DNA of 64,000 nucleotides, taken from positions 124,001-188,000 of the forward strand of contig CAWFGG010000009.1 in NCBI GenBank assembly GCA_963815325.1, read 5' to 3'. The stretch comes from JABDII01 sp963815325. Its GTDB lineage: Bacteria > Gemmatimonadota > Gemmatimonadetes > Gemmatimonadales > GWC2-71-9. The position numbers and the translations under genes were made by a program. How positions within the stretch are numbered: position 1 is the first letter of the stretch; the number at the start of each line of letters is the position of its first letter. Positions 33,937 through 43,473 of the stretch are shown here, one piece after another. Under the pieces are notes generated by a model that saw only the letters and a program-made list of their open reading frames with translations, ran no database searches and was not told the origin of the DNA.

Positions 33937-34730
33937 CAGTGACCCAGCGCGACGAACCAGATCAACGTGAATGCGCCCGCGGCCAGACAGTACGGGGCGA
34001 AGCGATGGAACACGCCGCGCCGAAGGAGCGCTACCAGGAACCGGATCGCGAGGATGCCGGAGACGAGCGCGCCTAGGAACGCCCAAACATGACCGGGTCC
34101 GATGGTGCCGAGATCCGCTCCGGCCCCGGCCAGCTCCAGGACCCCACTACCCGCGATCGCGATGACCGAGAGCAGAAACGAGAACTCGGCGGCAGCGTAC
34201 GGGCCAACCCGGCCCCAGAGTGCCGCACTGATGGTGCTGCCCGAGCGCGAGATTCCCGGCAGAATCGCGACGGCCTGGGCAAGCCCGATCACCAGCGCAT
34301 CGAGCGGGCGCACCGACTCACGGGTCGCGCGGGCCCGCACCCACCGCGTGCTCCACAACACCAGTGCCGTGACGAGGAAACTCACGCCCACCAGGCGATA
34401 CGAATGGAAATACCGCTCGAAGAAATCGTGGAACACGAACCCGACGATTGCGGCCGGCACCGACCCCAGCGCCAACAACCCGGCAAAACTCCAACTCGAC
34501 CGGTCGCCCCGCGCCATTCCGCTGAGCACATTCACAATCCTGCCCCGGTACACGATCACGACCGACACCAGTGTCGCCACATGCAGCAACACCTCGAACG
34601 CGACCCCGGGTGAGCGATAGCCGAGCAGTCCTTCGGCGACTACCAGGTGACCGGAGCTGGAAATCGGCAGGAACTCCGACAGGCCTTGAACCAGTCCGAG
34701 CAGGAGCCCTTCCCACCAGGACAGGGTCAT
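33936..34730 (-). CDS. uppP: Undecaprenyl-diphosphatase UppP (BacA)
   Basis: Inner-membrane phosphatase that recycles the undecaprenyl carrier lipid of cell-wall synthesis. The 264 aa product has about eight hydrophobic segments and the two family motifs LSEFLPISSSGHLVVAEGL and ILPGISRSGSTISAALWG. Its ATG overlaps the bshA stop. No bacitracin-related regulatory gene is seen nearby. Confidence 0.95.
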   Translation of the reverse strand: MTLSWWEGLLLGLVQGLSEFLPISSSGHLVVAEGLLGYRSPGVAFEVLLHVATLVSVVIVYRGRIVNVLSGMARGDRSSWSFAGLLALGSVPAAIVGFVFHDFFERYFHSYRLVGVSFLVTALVLWSTRWVRARATRESVRPLDALVIGLAQAVAILPGISRSGSTISAALWGRVGPYAAAEFSFLLSVIAIAGSGVLELAGAGADLGTIGPGHVWAFLGALVSGILAIRFLVALLRRGVFHRFAPYCLAAGAFTLIWFVALGH

Positions 34731-35851
34731 CCGAGCGCGTCGTGATACAGGGCCTCGTACATCGGCACGATTGTCTCGGACGAATAGCGCGCGGCTTTGG
34801 CGATCGCGGCGTCGCGCATGGCCTGATAGCGGGCCGGATCTCGCAGCAGTTCAACGGCCCGGCGTCCCATTGCCTCCACCGATCCGACCGGCTCGAGGAT
34901 GCCATCCTTCCCGTCATCGATGAGCTCGGGCACCCCGCCCGCCCGGGTGCTCACCACCGGCGCGCCGCAGGCCATCGCTTCGAGTGCCGCGAGCCCGAAC
35001 GATTCCGATTGGGACGGGAGCAGGAAGAGGTCACTCGCCTGGAGCAGACTGATGACCGACTCGAGCCGCCCGAGGAATCGCACGTCCTGCTCGACCCCCA
35101 GCGCCCGGGCCTCTCCTTCGGCCAGTTCCCGGTCCGGCCCATCGCCGATCATGATCATGGTGGCCTTCATGTAGCGGTGGATGCGCGCGAAGACCCGGAT
35201 GACGTCCTTGACCCGTTTGACCTCGCGGAAATTCGAGGCATGGCAGATGATCTTGTGGTCCGGCGGGGCCAATCCCTCCCGCGCCGACGACTCATTGGGG
35301 CGATACTCGGTGAGGTTGACGAAGTTGGGAATGACGCGAAGGTCACACTGAACGCAGCCGAATGCGCGATTGGTTTCATCCTTGAGGTACTCGGACACCG
35401 CGCTGACGCGATCCGATTGCTCGATCGAGAACTTCGTGATGGCGTAGAAGCTCGACTCCTGGCCCACCAGGGTGATGTCGGTCCCGTGGAGCGTCGTGAT
35501 GACCTTGACGGGCACTTGGTCGGCCAACATCTCCCGAGCCAAATACGCCGTGGTGGCATGGGGAATGGCGTAGTGCACGTGGAGCACGTCCAGCTTTTCC
35601 CGCAGGACCACCTCGTGCTGCTTCGACGCGAGCGCCAGGGTGTAGGGAAAGTACTCGAACAGTGGGTAGCGATTGATCCGCGTCTCGACCTCGTGCAGGT
35701 AGACCCGCTCGACATAACCGCGGAGCCTGAAGGGCGAGGCGTAGGTAATGAAGTGGACCTCATGACCCCGCTGCGCCAGCTCGAGACCGAGCTCGGTGGC
35801 AACGGCGCCGGAGCCGCCGTAGGTCGGATAGCAGGTTATCCCAATGCGCAT
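34727..35851 (-). CDS. bshA: N-acetyl-alpha-D-glucosaminyl L-malate synthase BshA
   Basis: Glycosyltransferase for the first step of bacillithiol synthesis (UDP-GlcNAc plus malate). The 374 aa GT4/GT-B protein opens MRIGITCYPTYGGSGAVATE and has LDVLHVHYAIPHATTAYLA, TTLHGTDITLVG and the donor-site motif LLPSQSESFGLAALEAMACG. These match BshA closely. The ATG at 35851 is used; longer frames upstream run into miaA. The presence of this gene suggests bacillithiol as a cell thiol. bshB and bshC are not in the window. Confidence 0.9.
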   Translation of the reverse strand: MRIGITCYPTYGGSGAVATELGLELAQRGHEVHFITYASPFRLRGYVERVYLHEVETRINRYPLFEYFPYTLALASKQHEVVLREKLDVLHVHYAIPHATTAYLAREMLADQVPVKVITTLHGTDITLVGQESSFYAITKFSIEQSDRVSAVSEYLKDETNRAFGCVQCDLRVIPNFVNLTEYRPNESSAREGLAPPDHKIICHASNFREVKRVKDVIRVFARIHRYMKATMIMIGDGPDRELAEGEARALGVEQDVRFLGRLESVISLLQASDLFLLPSQSESFGLAALEAMACGAPVVSTRAGGVPELIDDGKDGILEPVGSVEAMGRRAVELLRDPARYQAMRDAAIAKAARYSSETIVPMYEALYHDALG

Positions 35852-35888
35852 GGTCGTCGTCGTCTTTGGGTGACCGGCGGCGCGTCGA

Positions 35889-36815
35889 TCAGCGCTGCTC
35901 GGCGCGGGTCCACGCGTGGATGATCTGGTCGGCGACCGCCGGCGGCGAGGGAGTCGCGTCCAGCACGAGCACCTCTCCCGCCAGCTGGTGCCTGAACCAG
36001 GTCTCCTGGCGCTTGGCATATTGCCGGGTGCTGGTGGCCACCGCCTCGGCGACGCTCTCCCGGCTGCGGTGCCCGTGAAGATACTCAACCGCTTCCCGGA
36101 TCCCGATGGCGTCGAGCCCGGGCGCCTTCGGCGAGAGCCCCTCGGCCAGCACCGCCGCCACTTCTTGGATGAGACCGCGCTCGACCATCTCCTGAGCCCG
36201 CCGCTCGATCCGTTGATGAAGCACCTGTCGCGGCACCGTGAGCACCACATACCACGGATCGATCGCACCCCGGGTCTTGGCCGCGCGCTGCCAGAAGCTG
36301 AGCGGCCGTCCGGTCAGGAGCGCGATCTCGACCCCACGGCTCGCGCGCTGACGCCCGCCGCCAGAAAAGGTCGGGTCGAACCGGCTCGCGAATCGCACCA
36401 GCTCTCGGCTGTCGAGCGTCGCGGCCCAGGTGGCGACGGCCCGGCGGCGCGCGGCATCGAGCGGCGGCTCGAGAAACAGACCGTCCGCAAGAGCGCGAAT
36501 GTACAGTCCGGTTCCGCCGACCACCACCGGCATCCGGCCCCGAGCCCTGATCTCCTTGATCCACCGCGCCGCATCCGCGGCAAACCGGCCCGCGCTGTAG
36601 CGCTGGCCCGGGTCGACTTGATCCAAGCCATGGTGGACCACGGCGGCGCGCTGTTTGGGCGTGGGCTTCGCGGTCCCGATATCGAGCCGACGGTAGATCT
36701 GGCGCGAGTCGGCCGAGACGATCTCGAGCGGCCATGATGCCGCGAGCGCCAACGCCACCGCTGTCTTCCCCACTGCCGTGGGGCCAACGATCACGGGGAC
36801 CCTAGCGCCGGCCAA
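35889..36815 (-). CDS. miaA: tRNA dimethylallyltransferase MiaA
   Basis: Adds the dimethylallyl group to A37 of tRNAs reading U-starting codons. The 308 aa product has the P-loop GPTAVGKTAVAL, the DMAPP/tRNA motif SADSRQIYRRLDIGTAKPT, GGTGLYIRAL and a C-terminal swinging region with RQYAKRQETWFR. I chose TTG 36815 because GGAG lies 7 nt upstream and the lead MAGARVPVIVGPT is family-like, although it overlaps the end of mutL by 14 nt. A GTG at 36794 is the alternative. Confidence 0.92.
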   Translation of the reverse strand: MAGARVPVIVGPTAVGKTAVALALAASWPLEIVSADSRQIYRRLDIGTAKPTPKQRAAVVHHGLDQVDPGQRYSAGRFAADAARWIKEIRARGRMPVVVGGTGLYIRALADGLFLEPPLDAARRRAVATWAATLDSRELVRFASRFDPTFSGGGRQRASRGVEIALLTGRPLSFWQRAAKTRGAIDPWYVVLTVPRQVLHQRIERRAQEMVERGLIQEVAAVLAEGLSPKAPGLDAIGIREAVEYLHGHRSRESVAEAVATSTRQYAKRQETWFRHQLAGEVLVLDATPSPPAVADQIIHAWTRAEQR

Positions 36816-38520
36816 ACCGACGCTCCAACTCCTCTTTGGGTAATTGCACGATGGTCGCGCGGCCGTGCACGTCGTGCGGCGGGAGCTCGGTCTCGAACAG
36901 CCTGAGGAGCAGCTGGCGCATTTCCGCCTCGCCCAAGGACTGCCCCGCTTTGACCGCGGCCCGGCACGCGTAGGTGGCGGCGAATCGCTCCAGCTGGTTG
37001 GCCCACCCGCCGAATCGGCCGCGGGCAAGGTCCGCCACCATCTCCCGGAAACACTCGAGCGCGTCGAACCTGGGATGAGGCGCGGGCGTGGCCGTGATGA
37101 TCACGCTCCGTCCACCGAACTCCTCGACCTCGAACCCGATCCGGACCAAATGGTCGCGATGCTCTTCCACGACCTCGAGTTCTTCGTCGGTCAGCTCCAC
37201 CGTGATGGGAAGCAGGAGCCGCTGGGAGCTGGGATCGCTCCCGCTGAGGTGAGCCATGACGTTTTCGTAGAGCACCCGTTCGTGGGCGGAGTGTTGATCG
37301 ACGATCACCATCCCCTCGGGCGCCTCGTAACAGATGTACGTATCGAACAGCTGAAGGAGCGAGACCCCGAATCCGCCTTGCCCCGCCTGATCACCGGCAT
37401 GCCCAGGCTCACTCGACGAAGTGCCTTCGGCTGCTGTTCCGGGCATCGGCGCAAAGAGGCTCGCAGCATCCCCGCCTCCCGCGCTCGCCATGCCGGGCAT
37501 GGGCCGCCAGCTCCCGACCCGCGCCGCCGCGGCCGGCTCGCCGAGCGCCAGGTGAACGGCCTCCTCGACGGCACGCTCTGCCCCATACCGATCGCGGAAG
37601 CGGACCTCACGCTTGGCGGGGTGCACGTTGACATCGACTTCCTGTGGATCGGTGAGGATCGACAAGCAGAGCGACGGCCGGTCTCCCGGATGGATGGCCG
37701 CGCGATATCCGGCCTCCGCCGCCCGGATGAGGAACGCATCCTTGAACGGCCGGCCATTGATGAGCAGGAGCGTCCGTCTGCCGCTGGGGCTCGCGTCGGC
37801 CGGCCGCTGCGCGAAACCCTCGACCTTGAACCGTCCAACGGCGTGAGCCAACGGAATGAGCGTGCCGGCCAGGTCTTGCCCCCACACGGCGATGAGTCGT
37901 TCCTCGAGCGCTTGGTTGGCCGGCACCTGGAGCCGGAGCCGTTCGTCGATCGTGAGTTCGAAGCCGATGGCCGGGTGGGCCAGCGCCAATGTGGCAACGA
38001 CATCGTGCGACGCGCGCGTTTCACTCGACACCGAACGCAGAAACTTCCGACGGGCGGGCGTGTTGTAGAACAGGCTCTGGACCGACACGGTGGTGCCGCG
38101 CTGGCGGGCGACCGGCTTCACCTGTTCGATTCGCCCGCCGGCCACGGTGATCTCGGTGCCCTCCGTATCGCCGTCGGACGTGGACAACAAAGAGCGGGAC
38201 ACCGACGCGATCGAGGGAAGCGCCTCGCCGCGGAAGCCAAGCGTGGGAACGCCGACCAGATCGGCCGCCGTGGTGATCTTGCTCGTGGCGTGGCGCTCGA
38301 GCGCGAGGATCGCATCCTCCCGGTTCATTCCCGAGCCGTCGTCGCGCACCGTGATGCGCTTCTTGCCGCCCTGCTCCAGCTCGACCGCAATGTGGCTCGC
38401 GCCGGCATCGATCGCATTCTCGACCAATTCCTTCACGACCGACGCCGGCCGTTCGACGACCTCCCCGGCCGCAATCTGATCGGCGACCGCGTCCGGCAGG
38501 ATCGCGATGGTCCGGGGCAT
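36802..38520 (-). CDS. mutL: DNA mismatch repair protein MutL (endonuclease type)
   Basis: Coordinates MutS recognition with strand incision. The 572 aa product has the N-terminal GHKL ATPase: VVKELVENAIDAGAS, VRDDGSGMN and GFRGEALPSIASVS. The C-terminal domain has VDQHSAHERVLYE, close to the endonuclease metal motif DQHA(X)2E(X)4E with Ser for Ala, and VHGRATI near the end as in the HGR motif. So MutL probably nicks DNA itself, as in MutH-lacking bacteria. The ATG shares one base with the BatD stop. Confidence 0.95.
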   Translation of the reverse strand: MPRTIAILPDAVADQIAAGEVVERPASVVKELVENAIDAGASHIAVELEQGGKKRITVRDDGSGMNREDAILALERHATSKITTAADLVGVPTLGFRGEALPSIASVSRSLLSTSDGDTEGTEITVAGGRIEQVKPVARQRGTTVSVQSLFYNTPARRKFLRSVSSETRASHDVVATLALAHPAIGFELTIDERLRLQVPANQALEERLIAVWGQDLAGTLIPLAHAVGRFKVEGFAQRPADASPSGRRTLLLINGRPFKDAFLIRAAEAGYRAAIHPGDRPSLCLSILTDPQEVDVNVHPAKREVRFRDRYGAERAVEEAVHLALGEPAAAARVGSWRPMPGMASAGGGDAASLFAPMPGTAAEGTSSSEPGHAGDQAGQGGFGVSLLQLFDTYICYEAPEGMVIVDQHSAHERVLYENVMAHLSGSDPSSQRLLLPITVELTDEELEVVEEHRDHLVRIGFEVEEFGGRSVIITATPAPHPRFDALECFREMVADLARGRFGGWANQLERFAATYACRAAVKAGQSLGEAEMRQLLLRLFETELPPHDVHGRATIVQLPKEELERRFGRR

Positions 38521-40874
38521 CAGCGCGGGTACTCCTGGCCGAGCCTGGCCATCTCCGCGTCCATGAGCCAGCCACGCCGATCGGACGGCGACCGCACCAG
38601 CCACCATCCGCGGGCGCGGTTGGTCACCCGGACAACCGCCCCCGCGCTGACGTCTGTCAATTCGGGTGCACGCTCGTGCGGTGCAACCCGGAGATGGGTG
38701 TCGAGCACGACGATGGCAATTGGCGCCGACTCGCGATGGGTGATCCACGCTGCCGCCGCGCCCAGCACCACCGCCGCTCCAAGTGCCACGGCCCAGCGCC
38801 TTGCCCACACGGGTTTGAGCATCAGGCCGAGCCACCCGGCCAACCAGACCAGGGTGGCCAACAGCACCAGCTCCTGGGCGGTGACCGGTGGCACGCTGAG
38901 GAGGCCGGCCGAATCCCGGTCGGGCGGCGGCACCAACTCGAGGGCTCTGCGGATGGCGCCGGTCCTGGGTGCGAGCCGGAGCGCCGTGTTCCAGGCCCAC
39001 GCGGCGCGTGCCTCCTGGCCCAGCCGATATTGCGCGGCGCCGAGGTTGTACCAGTTAGCTGGGCTTTCGGGATCTCGCGCGATTCGCGCCTGAAAACCGT
39101 CGGCCGCGGCCTGGAGGGCGCCGGTCTGATACAGCGTTTCGGGTGAGGGCCCCTGGCCGTTCAACGGAGCGCTCACCAGCAGGAGCAGCATGAAGGCGGC
39201 CGTCGCGCCTCGGTGCCAACCGCGACGTGGCCCGCGACCGCGCACCTCGCGCACGAGTTCCTGGACTTCTCCAACGAGTGCCCGTGTCGCGGCACCCGTT
39301 GTGGCGGGTCCGTACCGCTCCTCCCGGAACCGGCGGCGGAGCGCCACCAGGCGTTCCGCGATGTCAGCCGGTTCGCCGCTCATGCGGAGGGCTGCGACCA
39401 GGGCATGATCCTCACGGTCATCCACATCGGGAACCAGCTGACGGAGCAGGCTGTGGAGCTCGGCTTCCATCACTTGCTCGCTCGAAGGAGCCGCCGCGGG
39501 CGCCGATCGCCGGAGGCGATGCCACGGTATTCGCCGCGACACGAAGACCGCGACCGGTAACAACCAGATGACCACCAAGAACGGCAACGGGACGGCATTG
39601 CCGACGCGGGTCAGGAGTGGGGCCTTGGTCCGCCGCAAGAGCGGCGGTGGCAGCGCACGGGTCGATACCCGGGTCGACGGCGGCGCCACCGCAATGCGCG
39701 CGGCGGGAACCGTGGCCTCGCGGTAGGATCGACTGCGCGTGTCGTAGTAGGAATAGGTCACCGCAGGCAGCACCATGGTCCCGGCCGAATCGGGAATCAC
39801 CACGTAGCGGAACCGTTTCGATCCGGCGATGCGCCCGTCGATCGGCTGCACGCGTTCCTCGTTCTGATCCGGATACGACCGCACACCCGGAGGCCAGCGC
39901 ACGGCCGGCTCGGACCAGAGCGACAGATTGCCCTCCCCTCCGAGCGTCATGTCGACGGTCAGCGGCTCCCCGGCCCGACCGACCGACGGCGTCACGGTGC
40001 GGTCCAGCTCGAGCCCGCGCGCAACAGAGCCGGAGAAGTCGGCTGGTTGGCCGCGCTCGGGTAAGGGCAGCGCCGCGATGTTCGCCGGGTCGCTCGCGAG
40101 CGAGAGCCGCTCTTCCTGGCTGAAGAACTGGAGGGCCAGCGGCACGCTGTACCGCAGCATGGCCGGCTCGATCGCGTGGTCGCCGGGGGCAAGTGGAAAG
40201 ACCACCTCGTGGGTGATGAAGAGATCGTACCACACCCCATCGACCATCCGGCTCGCGGCGATCCCGACCGGGGTGGGTTGCGGATAGGTCCACATCCCCT
40301 CGACCGTCGGCGGCTCGAGCGTCGGGGGCCGCCGGAGGCGGAGCCTCAAGTCGCGGGGAATCCAGGCGACGGTGACCATGTCGACCTGCTCGCCCACCAA
40401 CACCGTGTCCGACGACAGCAGTACCTGGAGCGCGACCTTGCCACCCAGACCGCGAGGCGGCCCACGGTTCAGCACCCGCGCCACCCGCGGATTCAACGTG
40501 GCGGCGACGGCGCCTTTGGCGTCGATCACTTCCACCTCGATCTCGCTCGTTTCCGTGCGATGCGGGCCCTGGAGCGCGAACGCGGAGCCGATGGTGAGGA
40601 GGCCGACTCGGGTGGCGCGAAGACGAATCTGGATCACGCTCGAGCGCAGTGGCGTCGGGTCGAATGCCACCTCCGTGCGTTCCGATCGGGAGATCAGCTC
40701 GAACCCGTCCAGCATCGGCACCTGCACGTAGAGCGGCGGAATATCCGACCGGGTCGATGCCCTGATGGTGAGGATGAGTTCCTCCCCGACCGCGAGCGTC
40801 GCGCGATCCACCGACGCGGAAATCCGTGGCGGCTCGGCCTGCATGCCCACCGCAAGCAGCAGCGCCCCTACCAA
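38520..40874 (-). CDS. BatD-BatE fusion protein (aerotolerance operon)
   Basis: The 784 aa product starts with a signal and BatD-type tandem Ig-like beta domains (about residues 15-410), a transmembrane segment near VPLPFLVVIWLLPVAV, a cytosolic helical region, then TPR-like repeats (LYQTGALQAAADGFQ; NWYNLGAAQYRLGQ), further transmembrane helices and a C-terminal SH3-like domain (LDTHLRVAPHE to DRRGWLMDAE). In Bacteroidetes BatD and BatE are separate, so this looks like a fusion. The TTG at 40874 overlaps the BatB/C stop by 7 nt; an internal ATG in the same signal is possible. Confidence 0.8.
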   Translation of the reverse strand: MVGALLLAVGMQAEPPRISASVDRATLAVGEELILTIRASTRSDIPPLYVQVPMLDGFELISRSERTEVAFDPTPLRSSVIQIRLRATRVGLLTIGSAFALQGPHRTETSEIEVEVIDAKGAVAATLNPRVARVLNRGPPRGLGGKVALQVLLSSDTVLVGEQVDMVTVAWIPRDLRLRLRRPPTLEPPTVEGMWTYPQPTPVGIAASRMVDGVWYDLFITHEVVFPLAPGDHAIEPAMLRYSVPLALQFFSQEERLSLASDPANIAALPLPERGQPADFSGSVARGLELDRTVTPSVGRAGEPLTVDMTLGGEGNLSLWSEPAVRWPPGVRSYPDQNEERVQPIDGRIAGSKRFRYVVIPDSAGTMVLPAVTYSYYDTRSRSYREATVPAARIAVAPPSTRVSTRALPPPLLRRTKAPLLTRVGNAVPLPFLVVIWLLPVAVFVSRRIPWHRLRRSAPAAAPSSEQVMEAELHSLLRQLVPDVDDREDHALVAALRMSGEPADIAERLVALRRRFREERYGPATTGAATRALVGEVQELVREVRGRGPRRGWHRGATAAFMLLLLVSAPLNGQGPSPETLYQTGALQAAADGFQARIARDPESPANWYNLGAAQYRLGQEARAAWAWNTALRLAPRTGAIRRALELVPPPDRDSAGLLSVPPVTAQELVLLATLVWLAGWLGLMLKPVWARRWAVALGAAVVLGAAAAWITHRESAPIAIVVLDTHLRVAPHERAPELTDVSAGAVVRVTNRARGWWLVRSPSDRRGWLMDAEMARLGQEYPR

Positions 40875-42502
40875 TCCTTCCTCCCGGGGATGCCGCCGCC
40901 ACGCAGGCGCCGGAGCTGTTGAGCGCGGGTCTCCCGCTCCTCCCGTTCCACCGAATTCAGGATCTGTTCCGCTTGCGCCTCCGTGAGCGAGCCACTCTCG
41001 GGCGGTGGGGTATTCGGCTCCTGCTCCGACTGCCCGCCACCTTGTGGTGGTGGCGTGCCTCCACTACCTCCCCCGCCACTCGGGGGCGGGTTTCGATCGC
41101 GGATGGTGAGTTCCAGGTTCCACTTGGCCCGTTGGGAAGCCGGCTGCAGCAAAAGAGCCTGCTTCAAGCTCGCGGCCGCGATGTCCAACAGGCTGTCGCG
41201 ACCCGCGGAGTCCTGCTGCGCCTGCTGTATCGCGGCGACACCGGCGTTGTACAGCGCCCGATAGCGGAGCGCGGGATCCACCGAGTTCCCGGCCTGGGTC
41301 AGGGCAGCTCGGGCGGGTTCGAACCGCCCCGCGACGAGTGCCGCAGTGCCGGCGTTGTAGAACGCCGTATCCACGGCGGACCCCTCCTTGGCTTCCTCCA
41401 GGAATGCCGTCGCTGCGCGCTCGGGCCGGCCGTCGGACATCGCGCGCACTCCTGGAGACGGCCGCTGCGCGGCGCTCACGCCGGGCGCGAGCAGAAGACC
41501 GGCGAGCGCGATGAGCGAGGCACTCCGGCGGGCCGCCGTCTGGGCCAGCAAGAGCAGCATCGCGGCCAAGAGCGGGATCCAGGCCAGGGGACGGAGATCG
41601 GCGGTCCGCGTTTCGGAAGTGGGCATGCGCTTGAAGGCACCAACCAGGTCGCGGATGGCACCGGCTTGATCGGGCACGTCGGCCGGCACCATGGTACCGC
41701 CGGCCGCCTCAGCCAGAGCCTGCAACACGTCGTCGCGGCGCGCGGTCTCCACCAGGTTCCCCTCATCGTCCCGCTTGTACTCGAGCAAGGTTCCTCGGCT
41801 GTCGCGGATGGGAATGCGGGACGGCGCGGCTTCCCCTTCACCCACCAGAATGAGGCGGACGCCCAGGTCGCGAATTTCACGCGCCGCGGCCAGCGCCTCA
41901 CTCAACGAGTCGTGGGTTTCTCCATCGGTGAACACCACCAGCACGCGATCCGACACGTTGGGCGCGGCGCCGAGAAGTTGGGCACCCTGCCGGAGCGCTG
42001 ATGGGAGGCTCGTCCCGCCCTGGCTCGCGATGTCCGGGTCGAGTGCGTCGAGGTGCAGCACGATGGCACTCCCGTCCACGGTGAGCGGAGCGAGGATATA
42101 GCTCCGGCCCGCGAACACCGTGAGGCCCAGGCGGTCTCCCTCCAGATCGTGAATCAACCGCCGTGCTTCTTTGACGGCACGGCCCAACCGGCTCGGCACG
42201 ACGTCTTCGGCCAGCATCGACCGACTGATGTCGATGGACATGATCAGGCTGAGCGCCCGGGTCTCCGATGCGATCTCGATCCGGCCGCCCCGCGGCCCCG
42301 CGATCGCAATCCCGGCCAGGGCGCCGACCAGCGCCAGCGTGGCCGGCGACCAGCGGCCGTTATCGCGGGCAAGCTTGGCCAGCTTCACCGACCAGTGCCG
42401 CGCTAGGCGCACCCGCCGCCGCCGAGCCAGCATAGCCAGGCCGCCACCCAGTCCGGCCAGGATCGGGACCAGCACCAGGAGTGCCGGGAACTCGAACATC
42501 AT
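40868..42502 (-). CDS. BatB-BatC fusion: von Willebrand A protein with TPR tail
   Basis: The 544 aa product has two N-terminal transmembrane helices, a VWA domain with the MIDAS motif DISRSMLAED and later TDGETHDSL, another transmembrane helix near residues 310-330, then a TPR-containing periplasmic part (FYNAGTAALVAGRFEPA; RYRALYNAGVAAIQQ) and a Pro/Gly/Glu-rich tail ending GIPGRKDW. BatB supplies VWA and BatC the TPR in the classical operon, so here they are one chain. The ATG overlaps the BatA stop. Confidence 0.85.
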   Translation of the reverse strand: MMFEFPALLVLVPILAGLGGGLAMLARRRRVRLARHWSVKLAKLARDNGRWSPATLALVGALAGIAIAGPRGGRIEIASETRALSLIMSIDISRSMLAEDVVPSRLGRAVKEARRLIHDLEGDRLGLTVFAGRSYILAPLTVDGSAIVLHLDALDPDIASQGGTSLPSALRQGAQLLGAAPNVSDRVLVVFTDGETHDSLSEALAAAREIRDLGVRLILVGEGEAAPSRIPIRDSRGTLLEYKRDDEGNLVETARRDDVLQALAEAAGGTMVPADVPDQAGAIRDLVGAFKRMPTSETRTADLRPLAWIPLLAAMLLLLAQTAARRSASLIALAGLLLAPGVSAAQRPSPGVRAMSDGRPERAATAFLEEAKEGSAVDTAFYNAGTAALVAGRFEPARAALTQAGNSVDPALRYRALYNAGVAAIQQAQQDSAGRDSLLDIAAASLKQALLLQPASQRAKWNLELTIRDRNPPPSGGGGSGGTPPPQGGGQSEQEPNTPPPESGSLTEAQAEQILNSVEREERETRAQQLRRLRGGGIPGRKDW

Positions 42503-43473
42503 GGGACGCGGACCATCCGGGTGGCTCCGAGCAGCAGCTCGAGCACCAGTGCCGCCAGCCCGAACAGGGCGAATGGCAGCGTTGCCTCGTCGTAGCGGGT
42601 GTACCGGGTGACTTCGATGGGAGACTTCTCGAGCCCGTCGATCTGGCGAAAGATCCGACTCAAGGCCTCGCTGTCCTTCGCGCGGAAGTAGCGCCCGCCC
42701 GTCGACTCCGCGATTTCCTGCAGCAGCGCCTCGTCGATCCGGACCGGAAGGATTTCGTAGCGGAAGCCGGTCAGACCCCGACCCGTCGGAATCGGCGCCT
42801 CACCCTCGGTGCCGACACCGATGGTGTACACCTTGACCCCGTACGTCTTGGCCGTGGCGGCGGCGGTGCGCGGATCGATCAAGCCGCGGTTGTTCTCCCC
42901 GTCGGTGAGCAGCAAGGCAACCTTGGATTTGCCCGGCGACAGACGGAGCCGGTTGACCGCGGTCGCCAGGCCGCTACCGATGGCCGTGCCGTCCTCGAGG
43001 CTCCCGATCTTGAGATCCATGATGGCGCGCTCGAGCACCGGATAGTCGAGCGTGACGGGAACTTGGGTCAGCGCCTCCCCCGCGAAGGCCACCAGACCGA
43101 TCCGGTCGGCCTGACGGCCGCGGATGAATGCAATGGCTTGCTGTTTGGCGACCTCCAGTCGATTCGACGGCGCGAAGTCTTCGGCCAGCATGCTACTCGA
43201 GATATCGATCGCGATCGCGATCGCGATCCCTTCCTGCTTGATCTCGATGGTATCGCCGCCGATCCTCGGCCCGGCCGCACCGGCGATCCACGCGGCCAGC
43301 GCCAGCAACCGAAGCCCGGGCGGGAGATGCACCCACCACGCCGGTCGCGCGGTGCGCTCGAACAGGCTGACGCTGCTGTAGGGAACGCCGCTCGCCCTAC
43401 GCCGGCGGCGCCACCACCACCACGGGAGCGCCAGGAGCAGAAGCAGCAGCCACGGACGGGCAAAGTTTATCAT
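42499..43473 (-). CDS. BatA-like von Willebrand A membrane protein
   Basis: The 324 aa product begins MINFARPWLLLL, followed by tandem Trp (WWWW) and Arg runs, then a transmembrane helix and a VWA domain with MIDAS DISSSMLAEDF, TDGENN and a closing C-terminal helix. A GATCGC hexamer repeat (43208-43230) encodes the alternating Ile-Ala run just before the MIDAS motif. ATG 43473 overlaps the upstream stop (ATGA). It belongs to the Bat complex with moxR and DUF58. Confidence 0.88.
   Translation of the reverse strand: MINFARPWLLLLLLALPWWWWRRRRRASGVPYSSVSLFERTARPAWWVHLPPGLRLLALAAWIAGAAGPRIGGDTIEIKQEGIAIAIAIDISSSMLAEDFAPSNRLEVAKQQAIAFIRGRQADRIGLVAFAGEALTQVPVTLDYPVLERAIMDLKIGSLEDGTAIGSGLATAVNRLRLSPGKSKVALLLTDGENNRGLIDPRTAAATAKTYGVKVYTIGVGTEGEAPIPTGRGLTGFRYEILPVRIDEALLQEIAESTGGRYFRAKDSEALSRIFRQIDGLEKSPIEVTRYTRYDEATLPFALFGLAALVLELLLGATRMVRVP

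Noticed and set aside
36844..39093. A 749-codon open frame antisense to mutL and the BatD end
   Set aside because: Same shadow effect; mutL is unambiguous on the minus strand.
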